A stretch of 64,000 nt of DNA, taken from NCBI GenBank assembly GCA_024803745.1, contig JANJXV010000037.1:2851001-2915000 (forward strand), written 5' to 3'. Positions 13,219 through 24,889 of this stretch are shown piece by piece. The notes under the pieces were generated by a model that worked only from the letters and a program-made list of their open reading frames with translations, had not been told where the DNA came from and did not search any database. Source of the DNA: Megascapheus bottae. Lineage: Eukaryota; Chordata; Mammalia; Rodentia; Geomyidae. Each line of letters opens with the position of its first letter. Positions within the stretch are counted from its first letter, which is position 1. A program made the translations under genes and the position numbers.

Positions 13219-13265
<47 letters not shown>
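13219..13265. repeat. (CA)n microsatellite
   Basis: About 23 CA units at the tail of the interrupted SINE 12731-13218. Confidence 0.97.
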
Positions 13266-13271
<6 letters not shown>

Positions 13272-13297
13272 GGATAAAATCAAGAACACAACCTTCA

Positions 13298-13506
13298 AGC
13301 CAGGAGCTGCTGGCTCACGCCTGTAATCCTAGCAACTCAAGAGGCTGAGATCTGAGGATCATGATTCAAAAGCAGCCTGGGTACAAAAAGACCATGAGAC
13401 TGTTTAACCACCAGAAAACCAGAAATGGCACTGTGGCTCAAGTGGTAGAGTGATTGCCTTGAGCTGAAGAACTAAGGGGCAGAGGCCAGCCCAGAGTTCA
13501 AGCCCT

Positions 13507-13538
<32 letters not shown>

Positions 13539-13539
13539 A
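13298..13539 (+). mobile_element. Family-B composite SINE
   Basis: Head CTCACGCCTGTAATCCTAGC, tRNA-like module GGCACTGTGGCTCAAGTGGT, tail evolved into (CCA)n(CAA)n. Confidence 0.9.
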
Positions 13540-13886
13540 GAATGCAGCCTTCAGTATGATTGCTTTTCCAGATACATCACTTAAAATCAAAGATTAGAAG
13601 AATACAGATTGACTTACTTAGGGCTGGTGGGGGCTATAATTTAATTTCAGAATAGAAGTTTTACTATTTTACTCCACCCTATGTAATCATATTATATTTA
13701 TTATAATGCAAAGCAAAAGACTAAAGAAAATCATAGAAACAAAATGTATATCTAGACAAGACTGCATGCTTTTGTGTGTAGTCTAGCCTAGAACTCAATT
13801 TGGCCAACCTAATTTAAATTTAAGTAAAAAATGTTTAAATTTATCTTTACTCATTGGCAAGTTTTGTTGTTGTTGTTGTTTTGTTT

Positions 13887-14121
13887 GCTTTTTTTGTTTT
13901 TGTTGGTTGTGGGGCTTCAACTCTGGGCCTGGGCACTGTCCCTGAGCTCTTCAGCTAAAGGCTACCAACCTATCCCTGGAACCACAGAGCCATTTCTGGT
14001 TTTCCAGTGGTTAATTGGAGAGGAGTCTCCAGCTAGCCCCAGCTAGCTTTGAACTGTGATACTCACATCTCAGCCTCCCGAGTAGCTAGGATCACAGGCG
14101 TGAGACACGGCACCTGGCTCT
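13887..14121 (-). mobile_element. Family-B composite SINE
   Basis: Antisense copy from TTGGTTGTGGGGCTTCAACT to CACGGCACCTGGCT, with similar flanks TTGGCAAGTTTT and TTGCCGAGTTTT. Confidence 0.9.
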
Positions 14122-14182
14122 CGTTGCCGAGTTTTAAAAACTAATATAAAGAATTTGAGGCCTGGAGGTACAGCTCAAGTAG

Positions 14183-14421
14183 CAGAATGGCCTGATCTGG
14201 CACCAGTGGTTCATGCTCTCTCCTCTAGCTACTCAGGGGAAGAGATATGAGGATCACTGTTAGAAGCTAGCCTGGGTTGATCAATCTGTAAGATCCTTAT
14301 CTCCAGTTAACCAGAACAAAGCTGGAACAGGAAGTGTGGCTCAAGTAGTAGAGTGTCATCCTTGAGTGCAAAAACCAGGCAAGAGCGTGAGACCCTGAGA
14401 TCAAACCCTAGCACACACAAA
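14183..14421 (+). mobile_element. Family-B composite SINE
   Basis: Head GGCACCAGTGGTTCATGC, linker CTCCAGTTAACCAGAACAAA, tRNA-like module GTGTGGCTCAAGTAGTAGAG, A-rich tail. Confidence 0.85.
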
Positions 14422-14535
14422 AAGTAATTGATACAGTGTACATGTATACTGCTTATGTAGCAAGCATGAAGCCCTAAGTTCAAAACCCCAGTACTACTAA
14501 AAAAAAATAATAATAAGCCAGCTTTGCCTAACTAT

Positions 14536-14770
14536 ACCAGGTCATACAGTGCAGCGCAGTAACCCTAGCTACTGGGGAAGCTGAGATCTGAGGACCAAGG
14601 TTCAGACCCAGTTTGGGCACAAATGGACCTGAGACTCTTATCTCCAGTTAACCTCTAGAAAATAAGAAGTGGCGATTGGCTCAAGGGTAGAGCGTAGCCT
14701 TTAGCTGAAGAGCTCAGGGACAGTGTCCAGGCCGAGTTCAAGCCCCATCAATCATACACACACCGAAAAG
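14536..14770 (+). mobile_element. Family-B composite SINE
   Basis: Head CAGTAACCCTAGCTACTGGG, linker CTCCAGTTAACCTCTAGAAA, module CAGGCCGAGTTCAAGCCCC. Confidence 0.85.
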
Positions 14771-15339
14771 AACTGATGGTGGATCCAAGATGCAGAATGG
14801 ATTAGTAAAGTGTGTACATAATCACTTCTTACATCTCCACTCTTATTTCTTCCAACCAGCAACTCCAGGAACTCTAAAGCAATGCAACTTGAAGCACAGA
14901 AATATTAGATAGCTAATTATAGGAAAGATCTGATTGTCTACTGGATATGCCTTAAGCCTTGGGAATCAGGTGATTGACTTGGCCAAGCTAGACTTTAAGA
15001 GAACAAGCTTTCAAAAACAGGTTATGATAATCAGAATAACTTCATCTTCTAAAAATCCTCTTCTACACCTTTTGTTGTCTCCCTAATGTAATCATCTAAA
15101 TACCCACCCATCCTAGGAAACTACAAGGATAAGACTCTTCTCAAGTAAGATATCTTCCATTGTCAAATTCACCTTTTATCCTGCAAGATATTTAATTTGG
15201 TATGTCTCTCTCTTTTTGAACTTTTTGGTTTTCTGTGACATCAGAAATTTAAACACAATTCCAGAAATCTGCTCTTTCCTCAACACCTTGTCACCTGATT
15301 CTGAATTTCAAAAACTTAGAAACTTCCCAGCAAAGATAA

Positions 15340-15915
15340 GGCAACATCTATTGTTTATTTATCATTCTGTTGCTACATGGGGGTGGCAGATGGAAGGTTC
15401 TATAACCTGAGCTATTGTCTGAAAGTATGTGGAATGAAACCAGACATTCCTCCTTAGAACAAAGTATTTCCAGGAAGGACATAGCTGGCATTCACACTCA
15501 TTCATATTGCTCTGTGTGAAGCAGGATGTTTTGGCAGAAAACAACAGAGAGCCTTTAGACAACTCTATTAGTGTCATAAAGCAGGGCTGGATGAAAGTCT
15601 TAAATTAAGATGTCACTAGTGCCATGTCGGCTTTGCAAACTGTTAAGGGAAGGCTTCTCTCTTGCTTCTCCCTAGCTCCTGAAGGTAATCTTTGTAGACA
15701 AATACATCACCATAGTCCTCCATTTTCCTGTGGCTGTAATTGTCCAAGTTCCAAATTTTCCTTTCTTAAAATGATGCCAATCAGATTGAATTTAGACCTT
15801 CTCTTTTCAACTTGACTACCTCTCTAAAAACAAAAATCTGCTTCCAAATAAGATCACACTCCAAAGTACTGAAGAGTAGGACCAGGAGAACATAATTCAA
15901 CTTATAACACCTACT
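15340..15915 (+). repeat. Ancient interspersed repeat, family not named
   Basis: The order TTTATTTATCATTCTGTTGC, GGAAGGTTCTATAACCTGAG, CTTCCAAATAAGATCACACT and CAAAGTACTG..ATAATTCAACTTATAAC resembles a widespread ancient mammalian repeat I have seen in many genomes. I cannot name it reliably. Confidence 0.3.
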
Positions 15916-17223
15916 TAAACCTGGAATTTATTGGAAAAGTAAGATGTGCTTAAAGAAGAGTGAAAGAATGAGGGTTTGAATCAGCTTACACATAGCTATT
16001 CCAAAGTCCCAGAAGCAAGAACTAATTCTCAGTCCTATGAAAGGCGAATCCTTGGTCCTGCTGAAATTTAGGGACCCCAGCTGGCTTTTCCAGAGGAAAA
16101 GAAGAAAGATATGAAATAACAATAATGATAAACCTTCCCTTGGAAGAAAGCAAGGAGAAGGGTAAAACCAAGGAAAATCACAAAATTGTTAGAAACTTTA
16201 TGTTAATAATTACATAAATTAGTATTATCATCATATAGAAATATTAGCCATTCAGCTAATGATGCTTATTTCTAAGTTATGTCTAGTTACATTTTATGAG
16301 CATGTCATTTTAATTATGGGACAATAAACTCCAGAACCAGCTCTTTTCCTGTTCTTTCCTGTATTCCAGCCCAGGTCAGGACAGCCATGGGGTTTGGTGT
16401 CACAGGTGTGGTCAGTTGCCCCAGGTTCTTCAGAGAGAAGGGTGCACAAGTCTCTACTCCATCCCTGACGAGCCTACTTTTCATGCTGCAACCTGGGGCT
16501 CTCCTCATTCCACCCTCCCCCTCCACCCATCCCACCATCACCCCAAGAATAGAGCCATTGTTTTATTAGGCTTTGAATTAAGAAAAGAGGAGGTGGGAAG
16601 GTTAACAAAGTGAACTGTGTAAAATTAGGGGTACAAGGAGGTGGCTTATTGTTAAATAGTGTAATCATCTTAAAGAATAGACTTAACCTCCAGTCTGTCC
16701 TTTTCTGTTCTCTCTTTCTCTTTTTTTCGTTTTCAATGAGAAATAGCTAATAGACTTACTGTAGCAGGTTGCATGTAAAATTGTATGCCATGCATATGTA
16801 ATGAAGAGACTATTGCAAATGCTGGAAAAATGTATATATAGGAGGAGAGTGGCAAATCACTCCCAGCTTTTAAGTGGAAGTACCCCATGAAGGATAAGAG
16901 ACTCAGGTAGCATAGATAAGGTAGGAAATGATCTAGGAAAGGTAAGAAATGATACAGAAAAATGCTTTGGAAATTTTACACTCTTAGCTTCAGAGAAACA
17001 AAAATCTGAGTAGAAGTAATGCCTGTGAATTCTGTTCCTGACTCATTGAACTGAATCAGTCACTTACCTCTACCCAAATCAAGGAGGGCAAGATATGATT
17101 ATTTCCTCTATAGGAGAAATTAGACTTGTTTCTTCAATGAGGATATTGATTCCCCATGGTCAAAAAGCAGATTTCAAGTTGATCTCCAACAAACTCTGAT
17201 TCAGAAATTCCTGGAGGTCTGCA

Positions 17224-17225
<2 letters not shown>

Positions 17226-17269
<44 letters not shown>

Positions 17270-17279
17270 TGTGTGTCTG
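17226..17279. repeat. (TG)n microsatellite
   Basis: About 26 TG units with one TA interruption, on the tail side of the minus-strand SINE at 17330. Confidence 0.97.
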
Positions 17280-17329
17280 TGCGCGCCCATGCACTTGCAT
17301 AGGCGTGCATGCACATGTGCACAAGCGTG

Positions 17330-17477
17330 CATTTTTTGCTCAAGGCTGGCATTCTATCAGTTGAGCCATAGTTCCACTTCTGGCTTTGTGGTAGTGAATT
17401 GGAGATGACTTTCCTGCCTGAACTGGCTTTGAACTCAGATCTCACTTTCCTGAGGTCTACAGATGTGAGCCACAGGC
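17330..17477 (-). mobile_element. Family-B SINE, truncated
   Basis: Antisense copy missing part of its tRNA-like module. It starts at GCTCAAGGCTGGCATTCTAT, and its tail side leads into the (TG)n at 17226. Confidence 0.75.
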
Positions 17478-17925
17478 ACATGGAAAGAGATCTTCATTTT
17501 GAGGCTTCCTCAATTGATTCTGAGGCAGGTGAAGAAAGAAAGAGGAAGAAGAATTCCTAGACCAAAGTTTGAGGAACATAGATGTAGTCCACCATCTCAA
17601 TACCTGAAGGTGACCCACAGAAAGCGTACATTGGACAAGTGCATTGGACAAGGCTGGGGTCAACCTTAGGTTTCACTTATAGAAGCTGTGGGTGCCTGAG
17701 ATTACAGAGGGCTCAGAGGAAGTCCCAGGCAGGAAAGTGGCATGAAACCATATTTGAGACAGAGAATCCCCACAGGTATGTTTGTCACACTCACTCCATC
17801 AAACCCTGGGAGACAAGGAAGGGTGAAAAATCAACTCCAGCCAAGGCTCTCCTGTGATCTAAAGCTTATGTTCATAGTAACAGAAGTTTAGTAGCCATGA
17901 GTTAACATGAGATACTGTATAATCA

Positions 17926-18174
17926 TTCTTCTTTGCTCTCTTGTTTTCTCCCTTCTTTCTTCCTTTTCTTTTCCATCCTCTATCCCGCCCTCCTCTTTTC
18001 CTCATGATTCCCTCTCTTCTTGTTTCTTCTTTTCTTGCCTTCCTTTTCCTTCTAATTATTCTGCCCTCAATATTTTCTCTTATCTCCATCCCTCTTGGTC
18101 ACTCCACTTCTTGCTCAATCATCTCCCTTCCCCTTTCCTTTCATTTTGGCCCACACCCTCTGTTGCCTCTGTAG
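17926..18174 (+). promoter_or_regulatory. HTR4: Extended polypyrimidine tract before HTR4 exon 18175
   Basis: About 250 nt of T/C-dominated sequence (TTCTCCCTTCTTTCTTCC and similar blocks) run right up to the acceptor TGTAG. A normal tract is 15-40 nt. It should bind U2AF and polypyrimidine-binding proteins in the nascent RNA; that role is inferred. Confidence 0.7.
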
Positions 18175-18328
18175 GTATTATGCCATCTGCTGCCAACCTC
18201 TGGTTTACAGGAACAAGATGACCCCTCTACGCATCGCATTAATGCTGGGGGGATGCTGGCTCATCCCCACGTTTATCTCTTTCCTCCCTATCATGCAAGG
18301 CTGGAATAACATTGGCATAGTGGACTTG
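18175..18328 (+). CDS. HTR4: HTR4 internal exon: DRY tyrosine, ICL2, TM4 and start of ECL2
   Basis: This exon encodes part of the serotonin 5-HT4 receptor, a plasma-membrane GPCR that couples to Gs and raises cAMP. The 154-nt exon is bounded by a CTCTGTAG acceptor (AG at 18173-18174) and a GTGAGT donor at 18329. Its first base completes the Arg codon of the DRY motif. The next 51 codons start [20 protein letters not shown], continue through TM4 ([14 protein letters not shown]) and end NNIGIVDL in ECL2. This matches human residues 119-169 as I remember them, with only conservative changes (V to L in CWLIP, I to V in GIVDL). The D-R part of DRY and the ligand-binding Asp of TM3 are in an upstream exon outside the window. 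The frame runs phase 2 in and phase 0 out, which fits the next exon at 30193. A 250-nt pyrimidine-rich tract precedes the acceptor. Confidence 0.97.
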
Positions 18329-18459
18329 GTGAGTATCCATATCTACTGTTTTCCTGTCTCATCAATGTTGCTTAGAATTCTAAATAAACAAATAATGATA
18401 AACTGGGTGATAATCTAAGGAAGACTGTGATTGTAATTGGAGACCTTTAAAATAAATTT

Positions 18460-18690
18460 TATCAGTGATGGGGCTTGAACTCTGGTCCTTGAACACTGTC
18501 CTGAGCAATTTGCTCCAAGACTAGAACCCTACCATTTTGAGCCACAACACAACTTCTGGTTTTCTGGTGACTAACTGGAGATAAGAATCTCATGGACTTC
18601 CTTGCATGGGTTAGCTTTGAACCATGGTCCTCAGATCTCAGCCACCTAAGTAGCTACGATTACAAACATGATCCACCAGGGCCCACCTTG
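18460..18690 (-). mobile_element. Family-B composite SINE
   Basis: Antisense copy from GATGGGGCTTGAACTCTGGT to TAGCTACGATTACAAACATG. It begins only about 130 bp after the donor of exon 18175-18328. Confidence 0.85.
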
Positions 18691-19179
18691 ATAATATTAT
18701 CTCACATAGTCACTCTTTGGCCAAAGTGTAAGGAGAGTTCTCTGAATTTGCTTACCAATTAAACATGAGCTTTTGAATTTCTATGTCACCTTTATGCCAT
18801 TCACTCTAGCAAGAATCCTGCTATATTTGTTTAGCCAGAATTATTTCTACTCAATGTCTTATGATGTTCTCCATCTTTCCCCTCAACCCTACCTGAGATC
18901 CAGTGACCTTGGTCTGTCTTCAGAAAGAATTGTGATTGATTGATTTGTCTGTAATCTTTCTTACATCATGATTTTTCTTCTTAATAGTTCTCCATCCACC
19001 TGTCTTCACTTCTCCATGTACCTTAGCCTCAAATTCCTGCTTTTCTTTGAACTTGCAGTCTTTCTCTTCTACTGCCCTCTTGTAATATTCACTATAACCC
19101 ATCACAGTAATGATGAATAAAATCTGCCTTAAGTAATTTAACAAGTGTCACTAATAATATTTCCCTTTAAATCCAGATA

Positions 19180-19310
19180 ATCCTAACAATATCATTTTGG
19201 GAAGCATATACTTATTTCCACACCTTACAGGAGAGAAAATCGAGGCTCAAAAGGTTAAATAACATTTCTAATGCCCTGCAACTTACAAATAGCAGAACAG
19301 GGGCTAAAAG
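19180..19310 (-). repeat. MIR relic
   Basis: AGGAGAGAAAATCGAGGCTC, AAAAGGTTAAATAACATTTC and TTACAAATAGCAGAACAGGG match the antisense MIR core. Confidence 0.6.
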
Positions 19311-19660
19311 CTTAGCAGTTAGATGATAGTGCCTGAGGTATGTCATATGTTGCATAAGGATTTTATCCCATTTTACACTGTGAGCCTGTAAGGCCTGCAG
19401 TGACCCAGAGAAAACATATCATCTGTGGGAAGGCTAACAGAAAGTATTTGCGAGAACTAAGCCCTAAGCCATGTTCTATTACTTTTCAACTATCTAAAGG
19501 ACTGTAATGAGAAAGTCAACTGCTCCCTATTGGAAAGGAGTGTGCATAAATATCACAGCACGTTCTGTGACATAAGTGTCAGGGAGTTTTCTGTCCCTGT
19601 ATATTGGTTTTCCATAGAAATAAAAACAATAGGATGCTTTGTGTGTATGCATACACACAT

Positions 19661-19706
<46 letters not shown>

Positions 19707-19722
19707 ATATATATATATATAT
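19661..19722. repeat. (TG)n(TA)n microsatellite
   Basis: About 19 TG units running into TATGTATATATA. Confidence 0.97.
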
Positions 19723-19803
19723 CCCATATGGAAAAAGAGACAGATGGATAAAAGTATAGAGAGGAAAAAAATCGTATAACAAGCTGACATGTAATTATGA
19801 AGG

Positions 19804-20000
19804 TTAAGAAGTATCTGTAATCCTAGCTACTTAGGACGCTGCTACCTGGAGGATTAGGGTTTGAAGCCAATCTTCACAGAAAAGTCTGCCCACCCAGTAA
19901 CTGGCAAAATTCTAGATAAGAGATATAGCTTAAGTGCTGGAGTACCAGCTGTAGGCAAGAAAGCTGATGAGAGCATGAGGTAGAGCTCAAGCAACAGAAG
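19804..20000 (+). mobile_element. Family-B SINE, degraded
   Basis: Head GTATCTGTAATCCTAGCTAC is clear. The 3' module is decayed (ATAGCTTAAGTGCTGGAGTA). Confidence 0.65.
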
Positions 20001-20699
20001 CTCCTTCAGCCTATTTCCTACTCAGGTTTTGAATTGGTTGCATGGAGCCTCACATTAAGGAGGGCAGTCTGCTTTATTTAATCTATGAATTCAATGGTAA
20101 CCTCATCCGAAAACTAGCTTCCCACCAATATACTACCAAATGTTGGGTTATAACTCAGTAAAATAAACCTTTGAAAATAACCACCTCACCCTGCCTGGCC
20201 AATTTTGAAGAGCCCTCCACTCCAATCTAGCAAAATGACCAAAGCTACAGTGTAGATTCACTCACTACAGCATACTTTTCTAAAGACCCTGTCAGACTGT
20301 CACTCTAACATCAGTCCCAGGACCCTGTAGATGCAGGAAGAGGACCAAGAGAAGAAGAGAGACTGAACATGACAGGCCAATGTGCTTCCTCACTCCACAC
20401 TGTTCTTAACCCCTATTTCTTCTTTTTCTTTGTCCATAAAAGCACATTTAAACCAACACCCAGGCCAGGACTTCAAAATCCTAGAAATGCTAAAAGAGGC
20501 AGGAGAGTGAAGTAAAGTGAGGAGCCATATAGGAACAAATATGCAGATGTTTTCTTGAATTGCCTTCTATGTCTTTAGAACTATCAGTTTTATCACTCTT
20601 GGAAGAAAGTGAAATTCAAATTTCCAACAAATATTATCCCCCAAATAATTGTCCATGAATGTTGTGCATTTATATCAAGTACATGTTCATTATCGTTTC

Positions 20700-20860
20700 C
20701 TGTGAACTTCACTTAGCTCTCACAGCGATACTGTAGAGTCCATCGTTTTATAGATCACGAAACTATGTATCAGAAAATAAATTATTAGGCAAAGTCTTGG
20801 TAAGAGATGGTAATAACCATAGCTTAACCAAGGTTTACTAGATTCCAGAGTCTAGGTAAA
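20700..20860 (-). repeat. MIR-like relic
   Basis: TTAGCTCTCACAGCGATACT, TTTTATAGATCACGAAACTA and a decayed core follow MIR order. Confidence 0.4.
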
Positions 20861-20910
20861 AATTACCTGTTACTGGAGATGTTTGAAGGACATGCTTTTG
20901 TGCATAGGAA

Positions 20911-21106
20911 TTTTTTTTTTGCCAGTCCTGGGCTTGAGCTCAGGGCCTGAGCACTGTCCTTGGACTTTCTCAAGGCTAGAGCTCTACCACTTGAGCCTCA
21001 GCACCACTTCTGGCTTTTTTTTTATGTATGTGGTACCGAGGAATCGAACCTGGGTCTTTGTGCATGCTAGGAAAGCACTGTACCACTAGGCCAAACTCCC
21101 GGCCCT
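20911..21106 (-). mobile_element. Family-A dimeric ID-like SINE
   Basis: Antisense full copy from poly(T)-GCCAGTCCTGGGCTTGAG to CCAAACTCCCGGCCC, with similar TGCATAG-A flanks. Confidence 0.92.
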
Positions 21107-21114
21107 TGCATAGA

Positions 21115-21263
21115 AAATTTTTAATAAGGGCTCTGCATTCTTTTTTATATTAAGGAATTTTTTAAATTGATTTTTACATCATATTTCAAATGACGTGTTT
21201 AACAAACAAGTATTCAAGAAGGGAATCTCTATAGGAAATTTTTAATAAGGGCTCTGCATTCTT
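21115..21263. repeat. 28-bp direct duplication, 121-bp offset
   Basis: AAATTTTTAATAAGGGCTCT followed by GCATTCTT occurs at 21115-21142 and again, identical, at 21236-21263. The first copy immediately follows a family-A SINE. Confidence 0.9.
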
Positions 21264-22178
21264 AACTTCTGGTATAGAATTCCCATAGATAACAATCTAG
21301 GAGGTTTCTTTACACCCTTGAGGGTAAATTAGAGACATGCCCTATTTACTTACCTGCACCAACTATATAGGTGAAGCATCTGCCTACCATAAACATGACT
21401 TATATGCATCTGTCTCCATACATTCACACACAACATCTGCTGAGAGAGAAGTACCACCCATGTGATCATATCATTCAGTGCCGATTCCTATTGTTCTCAG
21501 CGTTCACAATTTATTCACTGCCAACACTGAACTAGCACACACTGAATATTTACGGGAAACTCAAGATTAGACTCCTCCAAGTCTTTGATTACATTTTTAT
21601 TAGCCAGTCAATACCTAGTACTATTTTGTGTTTTTCTGTTTAATGACACTGATTTATTTCACATCATTAATTCATCATCACTGAACTAAAGGCCACAGCA
21701 CTGTAACTCCGGCCTGAATAGGACCTGGATAAGGCATGCATCTTTCTCTATAACATGCATCACAGCCCTTTTGCAGTTAGGGCAACATATTATCCAGTAG
21801 AATAGGTGACATATTTAATAGTGAAATGGACAATTAAAAAAGTGCTAAAATGCAAAATATGCAGCAGGAAAAGGATAAGGACACTTTATCTTTTAGTAGA
21901 ACAAGTAGAACACAAAGCATTATTTTGATTTCAGTTTGGATCATGCCTCTCAGGCAAGTCAAATTTCTTACATCCTTGCTTGTACATGTATGTAAAAAAA
22001 AAACAATGAAGGCTTCACACACAAGTATTGGCTTTTGGAGCAAGTAAATAAATTTTAGTGAACAGTGAACCTATAAGTATGCAGGCTATGAATAATAAGG
22101 ATCAATCATATACCCCCAACTATAAACCTGCCCATACATGAAAATATTGAAAAGACTCAGAGCAGGATTCAAGGGAGT

Positions 22179-22394
22179 TTTCTTTTTTTTTTTTTTTTTT
22201 TTTTTGCCAGTCCTGGGCTTGAGCTCAGGGCCTGAGCTCTGTCCTTGGACTTTCTCAACGCTAGAGCTCTACCACTTGAGCCTCAGCACCACTTCTGGCT
22301 TTTTTTTTTCTATGTATGTGGTACTGAGGAATCGAACCCGGGTCTTCTTGCATGCTAGGCAAGCACTTTAACCACTAGGCCAGACTCCCGGCCC
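22179..22394 (-). mobile_element. Family-A dimeric ID-like SINE
   Basis: Antisense full copy with a long poly(T), flanked by TTCAAGGGAG at 22169-22178 and 22395-22404. Confidence 0.93.
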
Positions 22395-23567
22395 TTCAAG
22401 GGAGGTTTTTTTGTTAAGTCAAATCATTTGTGCTTTTACATCTAGACTTGTCAGAAATGCATTATTTCCTCCCTAAAGTTGACCAATTATCTACCACATC
22501 AACCATTGCAAAGTTATTAATATTCTGCTTATCTTTAAAGTTATAATATTTTCCAATTCATTGATATTCAAGAAATATCAGTTGTGTACTATATTATGTT
22601 GGTATGCAGGGAAATCAGTGGTGAAAAGAATTTCAACTTTAATTGCACTTAAAATCTAGTAAAAAGAAACTGAAATATATTTCAGTTGTAAAACCCAAAA
22701 GCCATGAAAATAATGAGTGAGAAGATGTCTAAGAAATAGCAGATCAGTAAAGAGGAACAAGCATTAAAAAAGGAAAAAAATAGAAAATATCTAAGATGTC
22801 AAGTTAAAAATAAAAAGTAAAAAATAAACAAGGAGAATTTTGTTTCTGGATATAATTGGAACTATTTATCCATGATAATAAGATAAAATAAAAACACACT
22901 GCATTAAAAACCAATTAGCAGATATTGTGATACATTCCTATAATATAACCAGGAGGAAGAAGCCAAAGGATTGCATGTTTATGGCCAATTTGGACTATAC
23001 AGGCAGAACTCTGTTCAAAGTAAGCGCACAAATGAACAATCATTAGGATAAAGTAGAATACTACTTGAAGTTATTGGACAAAACCAAGGCAAATAAGACT
23101 TCCGTGTCTGTTGGGGTGGGGTCTGACTAGCAGGCACAAAGCCCCAAGTTTCAATTCCAAAATTACAAAACTGGATATATTACTATCATTATTTACTCTA
23201 TGTCATCTATCATATAGATCTACCTCTCATATATAGAGAGAGATAAACAGTTGAATGGAGAGAGCGAAAGAGAAGAACAGAAAGCATGAGCATGACAGAT
23301 TTTTCAGAAGCTATGACATCAGAGAAGTCTGCTGCTGTTTTCCTGATTCACGGATAGGCAGAGGATGGATAGGAATCAGGCTTGTGGCTGTCTCACTGAG
23401 CTGGGAGAACAGTTTGAAAGTTGAGGATGTCTAGATGCTTGGGATTTGAGTAAGTGTAATTCCAAAGATGTGAAACTTCAGAGGTAGGAGCCTAAGATTC
23501 AGAATATAATTTTTGAAGTATTTGTTTATTTCTAAATTGAAAATGTCTTTAAGAAAGAAAAATTCCG

Positions 23568-23759
23568 GGGCCAGGAGTGTGGCCTAGTGGTAGAGTGATT
23601 GCTTAGTATGCACGAAGACGTGGGTTTGACTCCTCCGTACCACATACATAGAAAAAAGCCAGAAGTAGTGCTGTGGCACACGTAGTAGGGCTCTAGTTTT
23701 GAGAAAGTTCAAGGACAGTGCCCAGGCTCTGAGTTCAAGCCTCAAAACTGGCAAAAAAA
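23568..23759 (+). mobile_element. Family-A dimeric ID-like SINE
   Basis: Full, moderately diverged copy from GGGGCCAGGAGTGTGGCCTA to AACTGGCAAAAAAA. Confidence 0.9.
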
Positions 23760-23965
23760 TTCAGGAAAATAGATCCAGAGGAAAGTATCATGATGCAGCA
23801 TGTGTGTAGGATACAAGAGCATTGAATATTAAAAACAACATATACCTCTACATAGATATGTGCAAATAACAGCATGCAGGCCAAAACAGAGTAGATAAAT
23901 GTAGATAGAGCATTACAGACCCTTGTATTTCCAAGGAACAGATAAAATGAATTAAAAAGACTGCA

Positions 23966-24193
23966 GTAGGCCTGATGAGGTGGCTCATGCCTGCAATCCT
24001 AGCTATCCAGGAGGCTGAGATCTGAGGATCATCGTTCAAAGCTAGCACTGAAGACCCATGAGACTAGAAAACTGGAAGTGGCACTGTGGCTCAAGGGGTA
24101 GGGCGGTAGCCTTGAGTTGATGAGCTCAGGGACAATGCCCAGGCCCAGAGCTCAAGTCCCATGACTGACAAAAAAAAAAAAAAAAAAAAAAAG
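23966..24193 (+). mobile_element. Family-B composite SINE
   Basis: Full copy with a poly(A) tail, flanked by AAGACTGCAGTAGG and AAGACTGCAATAGG, a one-mismatch target duplication. Confidence 0.9.
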
Positions 24194-24685
24194 ACTGCAA
24201 TAGGATTTATTCAGTAATGTATCACTGTGGGGGGTGGGGAGGCAGGAAACCTTAACAAGTAAAAATCCCAAAACAAAAAATTCATAGAAGGAATAAAATA
24301 CGGTATTTTAAAAATAAAGAATTAGGGGAAAAGAGGACCAAAAAGATAAATGAGATATACAGAAAACAGTAAGGTAGTAGACTTTAAACCAAGTTGTGAT
24401 ACACAGAGCAAATTTCAACTGATTAAATTCTGCAAAGGAAAACTGCAAACAGAAAAGACTGAAGAAAAATGTAAATATATTCTGCTGGAAGAGAGTTTCA
24501 TTATATAAAAATAATGGAAAGATTAGGGATAGAATAATAGAATTATTAATTTTTAAGAAGCTTTGTAGGTTTATTATAAATTATAAAGTAAAACTTAAGT
24601 AATATTGCTTGAAATAAAGGTTTCATAATGATAAGTTCAATAGGAGGACAAATAAGAAAAGATACTTCAAAAAATGTTAAATGTG

Positions 24686-24886
24686 GGCTGGGAGTTTGGC
24701 CTAGTGGTAGAGTGCTTGCCTAGCATGCACAAAGACCCAGGTCCGATTCCTTAGTACCACATACACAGAAAAAAGCTAGAAATGGTGCTGTGGCTCAAGT
24801 GGTAGTAGCTCTAGCCTTGAGAAATCCCAAAGACAGTGCTCAGGCCTGGAGCTTAAACCCAGGACTGGCAAAAAAAAAAAAAAAAG
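24686..24886 (+). mobile_element. Family-A dimeric ID-like SINE
   Basis: Full copy with poly(A), flanked by GTTAAATGT repeats. Confidence 0.92.
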
Positions 24887-24889
24887 TTA

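Noticed and set aside
16571..16612. Stretch resembling the RKRR-LTK tail of 5-HT4(c)
   Set aside because: It lies upstream of the exon at 18175, in the wrong order for a tail exon, and the match is short and broken.
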